Assembly (NCBI GenBank): GCA_902488455.1
Contig: CABTWG010000001.1
Coordinates: 1 to 64,000 of the forward strand
Direction of reading: 5' to 3'
DNA: 64,000 nucleotides
Origin: an uncultured Peptoniphilus sp.
GTDB taxonomy: Bacteria > Bacillota > Clostridia > Tissierellales > Peptoniphilaceae
The notes under the pieces were generated by a model. The model was not told the origin of the DNA and searched no databases. It saw nothing but the letters and a program-made list of their open reading frames with translations. This document shows positions 59,787-64,000 of this stretch, piece after piece; position 1 is the first letter of the stretch; each line of letters begins with the position of its first letter. A program made the translations under genes and the position numbers.

Positions 59787-60569
59787 ATGTTATTAACGGT
59801 TAATAATTTAAATATATCATTTGAGCAGTACACAAGCTTTTTTAGAAAGAGGATCGTCCACGTGGTCCACGATTTAGATTTGGAAGTAAGGGACGGTGAA
59901 ATCATGGCAATATTCGGCGCATCAGGCTCAGGCAAAAGTCTACTTGCTCACGCGATCTTGGGACTTCTTCCATACAACGCATTGGTTTCTGGAGAAATAA
60001 AGTATAAGGAAGAAAACTTAACCAAGGAGAGATTAAATAAACTCTATGGAAAAGAAATTTCCTTTATACCGCAGACTGTAAACTCACTAAATCCACTTTT
60101 AAAAGTTGGAAAGCAGAGTGAATACACTGCGAATAGACGCGATGTTGAAAGAGTCTATCAAGAGTTCGGATTGGAAAGAGAAGTTTTAAATCTCTATCCC
60201 CACGAACTTTCTGGAGGAATGTTAAGAAAAGTGTTGGTCTCTGATGCAATTCTTTCTGATGCAAATCTAATAATAGCAGATGAACCGACGCCGGGAATGG
60301 ATACGAAAAGCACAGACACAATAGTAAATTATTTTAAATCGGTGAAAGAGAAAGGAAAGTCTGCAGTGGTCATAACCCACGACATTGAAATGGCGATGAA
60401 ATGTGCAGATAGAATAGCGTTCTTCTACGATGGAACTATAATAGAAACTACAGAAATAGAAAATATTGGCGAAGACGGTAGCGGACTTACTCATCCATAC
60501 TCAAGGGCATTATTTAGAGCTCTTCCTGAAAATGGATTCCATTCAATAGAAGCAGGTGACCTATGTTAG
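59787..60569 (+). CDS. ABC importer ATPase 1 (NikD/OppD type)
   Basis: A 260-residue ATPase with Walker A GASGSGKSLL, signature ELSGGMLRK, Walker B LIIADEPTPGMD, and His in VITHDIEMAMK. There is no long C-terminal Fe-S or oligopeptide-type extension, so it is more like NikD than OppD. I use ATG 59787, which has AGGTGAT upstream. An ATG at 59766 lacks a ribosome site and lies in the previous gene. Confidence 0.9.
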   Translation: MLLTVNNLNISFEQYTSFFRKRIVHVVHDLDLEVRDGEIMAIFGASGSGKSLLAHAILGLLPYNALVSGEIKYKEENLTKERLNKLYGKEISFIPQTVNSLNPLLKVGKQSEYTANRRDVERVYQEFGLEREVLNLYPHELSGGMLRKVLVSDAILSDANLIIADEPTPGMDTKSTDTIVNYFKSVKEKGKSAVVITHDIEMAMKCADRIAFFYDGTIIETTEIENIGEDGSGLTHPYSRALFRALPENGFHSIEAGDLC

Positions 60570-61162
60570 AAGTTAAAAATGTTTCATTTTCATATGGAAA
60601 AAAAGAAGTTTTAAAAGATATAAGTTTGACAGTGGCACCAGGTGAACTGCTTATCATTACAGCTCCATCAGGGTATGGAAAATCCACCCTTGGAAAGATT
60701 ATCGGAGGATACTTAAAACCAAGTAAAGGTGAAGTTATAGTCGATGGCAAAAATATTCTCGACTATAGTGGATACTTACCAGTTCAGATGGCGTTTCAAC
60801 ATCCAGAAAAATCTGTAAACAGAAAATGGAAGATAGACAAGATCTTAAATGAAGGCTGGAATGTAAATCGTGACGTGGCAGAAAAGTTTGGAATAAAGGA
60901 CTACTGGCTTGAGAAGTTTCCACAGGAATTATCAGGAGGAGAGCTCCAAAGGATTTGCCTTGCAAGGATAATGTCAGATGAGACGAAGTACCTAGTGCTA
61001 GATGAAATAACCACCATGGTAGATGCGATAACCCAGGTGCAACTCTTCGAAGTGTTAGAACATTTTAGATTAAAGCACAATATGGGGATGATACTAATCT
61101 CCCACAATCACAAATTAATAGAAAGACTTGACGGAAAGGTACTAGACCTTACCAAGTTTTAA
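60563..61162 (+). CDS. ABC importer ATPase 2 (NikE/OppF type, short)
   Basis: A 199-residue ATPase, shorter than the ~250-320 of NikE/OppF and ending directly after the H-switch (ILISHNHKLIERL). Walker A APSGYGKSTLGK and signature ELSGGELQR are standard. Walker B reads LVLDEITTMVD, keeping the catalytic Glu but with Ile where Pro is usual. It overlaps ATPase 1 by 7 bases and closes the operon with a terminator. Confidence 0.9.
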   Translation: MLEVKNVSFSYGKKEVLKDISLTVAPGELLIITAPSGYGKSTLGKIIGGYLKPSKGEVIVDGKNILDYSGYLPVQMAFQHPEKSVNRKWKIDKILNEGWNVNRDVAEKFGIKDYWLEKFPQELSGGELQRICLARIMSDETKYLVLDEITTMVDAITQVQLFEVLEHFRLKHNMGMILISHNHKLIERLDGKVLDLTKF

Positions 61163-61166
61163 AATC

Positions 61167-61200
61167 ACCACCTTTAGATTAAAATCGAAGGTGGTTTTTT
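61167..61200 (+). terminator. Terminator of the ABC importer operon
   Basis: ACCACCTT...AAGGTGGT stem with a 13-base loop and T7. Confidence 0.9.
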
Positions 61201-61222
61201 GTATGAAATAAAAATATTTAAT

Positions 61223-61287
61223 TGTAAAAATTCTTTACATAAAAGAAAATTTCTCTTTATATTTTCTTTACAATCATTTCTTATAAT
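61223..61287 (+). promoter_or_regulatory. Candidate PhoP-like box and -10 for pst
   Basis: TTTACA at 61234, TTTATA at 61256 and TTTACA at 61267 all fall on an 11-base period, as PhoP boxes do in Bacillus. A TATAAT is at 61282-61287 with no good -35, as expected of an activator-dependent promoter. TGTAAA-AATTC-TTTACA at 61223-61239 also forms an inverted repeat. Confidence 0.6.
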
Positions 61288-61309
61288 GAATTTACAAGAG
61301 GTGATATTA

Positions 61310-62233
61310 ATGAAAAATTTTATGAAAGGATTAGTTATCGTCCTAGCATTTGCACTATTAGTAGCATGCGGAAAAGATACAGCTAAAACAAACCAAAAAC
61401 CAAATGAGACAACAAACAATCAAAAGACTGAAGAACAAACTGACCAAAAGTCTGATAAGTTAGAAGGATCTATTACAGCTTCAGGTTCATCTGCACTTCT
61501 TCCACTAGCACAAGATGCAGCAGATAAATTTAAAGAAGTAGAACCAAATATTTCTATTACCGTTAACGGTGGTGGATCAGGAACTGGACTTAAACAAGTA
61601 TTTGACGGTTCAGTAGATATTGGATCATCTGACGTTTACGCAGAAGACAAACTAGAAGCTGACAAAGCAAAAGAATTAGTAGACCACAAAGTATGTGTAG
61701 TTACTATGGCAGCAATAGTTAACAATGACATTGGAGAAAAAGTAAACGACCTTACAAAAGAAGAGCTTAAGAAAATCTTCACAGGCGAAATCAAAAACTG
61801 GAGTGAAGTTGGTGGACCAGATGAAAAAGTACTTTTAGTAACAAGACCTGACTCTTCAGGAACAAGAGCATTATTTACAAAATATGCACTTGATGGAGAT
61901 ACAACTCAAGGAGATTCTTACCTAGAAACTGATAACTCTGGAGAACTTCTAGAAACTATTAAATCTAACAAAGGTGCAATAGGATACGTAGCTCTACCAT
62001 ATATTTTAAATAACAGTGACGTTACCCCTGTTTCCATAGATGGTGTTAAACCAAGTCTTGAAACAACTTACGACGGAAGCTATCCTGTTTGGGGATATGA
62101 ACACATGTATACAAAAGGCGAACCAAATGAAGTAGTAAAAGCATTTATCGACTACATCATGTCTGATGAATACGCTTCTCATATCGAAGAACAAGGATAC
62201 GGCGCAACTTCCAATATGAAAGTAGAAAGATGA
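61310..62233 (+). CDS. pstS: Phosphate ABC transporter substrate-binding lipoprotein
   Basis: A 307-residue phosphate-binding protein. Signal and lipobox LLVACGKD, a Gln/Asn/Thr/Lys-rich linker (about 22-50), then the PstS domain: TASGSSALLPLAQDAADKF, VNGGGSGTGLKQVFDGS (phosphate loop) and RPDSSGTRALFTKYAL. The start is ATG 61310, with GAGGTGAT eight bases before it. The overlap with pstC is four bases. Confidence 0.95.
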   Translation: MKNFMKGLVIVLAFALLVACGKDTAKTNQKPNETTNNQKTEEQTDQKSDKLEGSITASGSSALLPLAQDAADKFKEVEPNISITVNGGGSGTGLKQVFDGSVDIGSSDVYAEDKLEADKAKELVDHKVCVVTMAAIVNNDIGEKVNDLTKEELKKIFTGEIKNWSEVGGPDEKVLLVTRPDSSGTRALFTKYALDGDTTQGDSYLETDNSGELLETIKSNKGAIGYVALPYILNNSDVTPVSIDGVKPSLETTYDGSYPVWGYEHMYTKGEPNEVVKAFIDYIMSDEYASHIEEQGYGATSNMKVER

Positions 62234-63135
62234 TAAAAGAAAGAACAAAAAAAATATCTAGTCAGGACAAGAAATTTAGAGGGATAGTCTACGGGATTTC
62301 ATTTTCTACCATCCTTATAACTGTCTTCATAGGAGCATTCCTAATGTTCAAGGGTCAGTATACATTTACTACCCTTGGACACTCTCTAAAAGAATTTTTA
62401 TTTTCTTCAGATTTTAATCCTGCAGATTCTATTGGAGCCAAGGGTACTATTGGATCAGTACCATTTATACTTGGCTCTTTTTACACATGTGGACTTGCAT
62501 TATTATTTGCAACACCGTTTGCAGTAGTGTCCTCCGTTTTTATAACAGAAGTATCTCCAAAGCTTGGCGAAAAATTTTTAAGACCAACCATAGAAATATT
62601 TGTTGCGATTCCTTCAATCGTCTATGGATGGACAGGACTAGTGGTGCTTGTGCCATTTATAAGAGATCTATTTGGCCTAAGTTACGGAAACAATATACTC
62701 ACAGCATCAATAGTTCTATCAGTAATGATTTTTCCAACTATTGCATCTGTGATGATCGACTCATTAAAAGGAGTTCCAAAAGGATATAAAGATGCTTCCT
62801 ATGCACTTGGAACAACGAGATGGCAAATGATATATAAAGTCCTTATACCAGCAGGAAAATCAGGAATGATTACAGGAATTATACTAGGACTTACGAGAGC
62901 CATGGGAGAAGCACTGGCAGTATCAATGGTAATAGGAAAGACGAGAAATGTTCCTAAATCTATATTTGATTCAGCATCAACACTTACATCTGTGATTGCA
63001 TCAAACATGGGTAATACCTTTGATAAGACTGAGTACAACTCTGTGCTATGGTCAATGTCAGCACTACTATTTATAATTTCCATTCTTTTAATATTTTTGA
63101 TACACAAAGTAGGAGACAGAAATGAACAAAATTGA
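62230..63135 (+). CDS. pstC: Phosphate ABC transporter permease PstC
   Basis: A 301-residue permease with six helices. It shows the PstC blocks FIAFLMFKGQYTF-like start (GAFLMFKGQ), KGTIGSVPFILGSFYT, VAIPSIVYGW, and the coupling loop GYKDASYALGTTRWQMI. ATGA overlap with pstS; its last codons overlap pstA. Confidence 0.95.
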   Translation: MIKERTKKISSQDKKFRGIVYGISFSTILITVFIGAFLMFKGQYTFTTLGHSLKEFLFSSDFNPADSIGAKGTIGSVPFILGSFYTCGLALLFATPFAVVSSVFITEVSPKLGEKFLRPTIEIFVAIPSIVYGWTGLVVLVPFIRDLFGLSYGNNILTASIVLSVMIFPTIASVMIDSLKGVPKGYKDASYALGTTRWQMIYKVLIPAGKSGMITGIILGLTRAMGEALAVSMVIGKTRNVPKSIFDSASTLTSVIASNMGNTFDKTEYNSVLWSMSALLFIISILLIFLIHKVGDRNEQN

Positions 63136-64000
63136 TAGAGCAAGAAAGATAGACAAGTTTATAACAGGATTATTTACACTAGTAGCAGGGCTTATTATAC
63201 TTCTTCTTTTGGCTTTTGTGTCCTATGTAATCATAAAAGGTATAAAATCATATGACAGAGAATTCTTGACCTTTACGAGAAAAGGCATAATGAACCAAGT
63301 ATTTAACACCATCTACATGGTATTTCTATCCCTATTAGTTTCTGCACCTATTGGAATCCTTACAGGGATATATATTGTTGAATTTGCAAAAGAAGGAAAG
63401 TTTAAAAACTTCATACAGCTTTCAATAGAGACTCTAAGCTCACTTCCATCTATAATTGTAGGTCTATTTGGATACCTTGTATTTATTCTTATGACAGGAG
63501 CCAAGTGGAACATGGTTGCAGGGGCGCTGACTCTATCCATTCTATCTGTGCCACTTATAGCAACCACAACCATCGATGCACTAAACGGAGTAAAACAAGA
63601 GGTAAGGCTTGGAGCGTATGCACTTGGAGCAACATCTAAGATTACAATTCTAAAGGTGCTACTACCAGCGTGCATCTCAAGAATATTCACAGGAGTTCTA
63701 CTAGCAGCAGGAAGATCATTTGGTGAAGCGGCAGCTCTACTATATACAGCAGGAATGAGTACGGATATCGTCTGGTCAAACCTAGACATTACATCTAGGA
63801 CGAACTTCTTAAATCCATTTAGACCTGCAGAGACACTGTCCCTTCACATTTGGGCACAGTTCACAGAGTCAACAGCAAGAAACGCAAAAGATATAGCAAA
63901 CTTTTCTTCTGCGGTGCTAATTATAATAGTTCTTCTTTTCAATGTATTTGTAAGGAAGTATTCAAAATCGTTGGATAGTAAATTGGGAGGAAAAGTTGAG
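63122..64000 (+). CDS. pstA: Phosphate ABC transporter permease PstA (runs off the window)
   Basis: Open from ATG 63122 to the window end (293 codons, no stop), near full size for PstA. It shows NTIYMVFLSLLVSAPIGILTG-type helices, SLPSIIVGLFGY and the coupling loop EVRLGAYALGATSKITILK, then AAGRSFGEAAALLYTAG. Its start overlaps the end of pstC by 14 bases. pstB and phoU are expected beyond the window. Confidence 0.93.
   Translation, partial: MNKIDRARKIDKFITGLFTLVAGLIILLLLAFVSYVIIKGIKSYDREFLTFTRKGIMNQVFNTIYMVFLSLLVSAPIGILTGIYIVEFAKEGKFKNFIQLSIETLSSLPSIIVGLFGYLVFILMTGAKWNMVAGALTLSILSVPLIATTTIDALNGVKQEVRLGAYALGATSKITILKVLLPACISRIFTGVLLAAGRSFGEAAALLYTAGMSTDIVWSNLDITSRTNFLNPFRPAETLSLHIWAQFTESTARNAKDIANFSSAVLIIIVLLFNVFVRKYSKSLDSKLGGKVE

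Noticed and set aside
1..64000. tRNA genes, rRNA genes, CRISPR arrays, prophage
   Set aside because: None was recognised on either strand by eye; a covariance-model tRNA search would settle the tRNA question.

Overview
This is a low-GC, AT-rich Gram-positive chromosome segment. The gene content (SLH-domain surface protein, LytR-CpsA-Psr protein, PrkC/Stp pair, V-type pyrophosphatase, aspartase, catabolic-type threonine dehydratase, no respiratory or sporulation genes) and leader RNAs (L10, L21, FMN, T-box) fit an anaerobic Firmicute. My best guess is the Tissierellia/Peptoniphilaceae (Anaerococcus, Peptoniphilus, Finegoldia relatives). That placement is inference. Most of the window is tightly packed housekeeping DNA on the plus strand, with many 4-20 base gene overlaps and clear sigma-A promoters and rho-independent terminators.

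Left end (1-10.3 kb): the first ~105 bases are not trustworthy, because an Illumina adapter tail is fused into an M3 oligoendopeptidase gene just after its HEAGH motif. Next come a class III polyhydroxyalkanoate synthase pair (phaE-phaC), pgeF on the minus strand, an SLH protein, a membrane-anchored protein of unknown role, a DUF951 protein, threonine dehydratase, secG and the membrane pyrophosphatase hppA.

Accessory island (10.33-14.06 kb): an imperfect ~45-bp direct repeat, which is the hppA terminator and its flank, brackets four genes with different codon use. They are a BlaI-type repressor, an M56 sensor protease without a penicillin-binding domain, a secreted beta-rich protein and a small lipoprotein. 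A 51-bp near-perfect palindrome abuts the right repeat. This is the most likely undescribed system here: a proteolytic sensor/repressor pair probably controlling a secreted effector and a lipoprotein of unknown function.

Core block (14.2-42.8 kb): rplU-prp-rpmA with an L21 leader; obgE-yhbY-nadD-yqeK-LCP-rsfS-ridA; DUF177-rpmF; mogA-type gene-yicC-gmk-rpoZ; priA-def-fmt-yugP-rsmB-rlmN-stp-prkC-rsgA-rpe-thiN; an amidase; a 41-residue membrane peptide overlapping hpt; CPBP protease, sirtuin, methyltransferase, hslO, an ECF S component, tdk; and psuK-psuG for pseudouridine breakdown.

Right part (42.8-64 kb): minus-strand rplJ-rplL with an L10 leader and aspA; a complete riboflavin operon (FMN riboswitch, ribD, ribE with an apparent ATT start, ribBA, ribH); a tyrosine T-box driving tyrS-pyrC; a Crp-family regulator divergent from a CytX-type transporter; a ~177-bp imperfect palindrome downstream of an ABC exporter; a five-gene nickel/peptide ABC importer operon with paired TTGTAACAA sites; and the start of a pst phosphate operon with a PhoP-like box. 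The pstA gene runs off the window.
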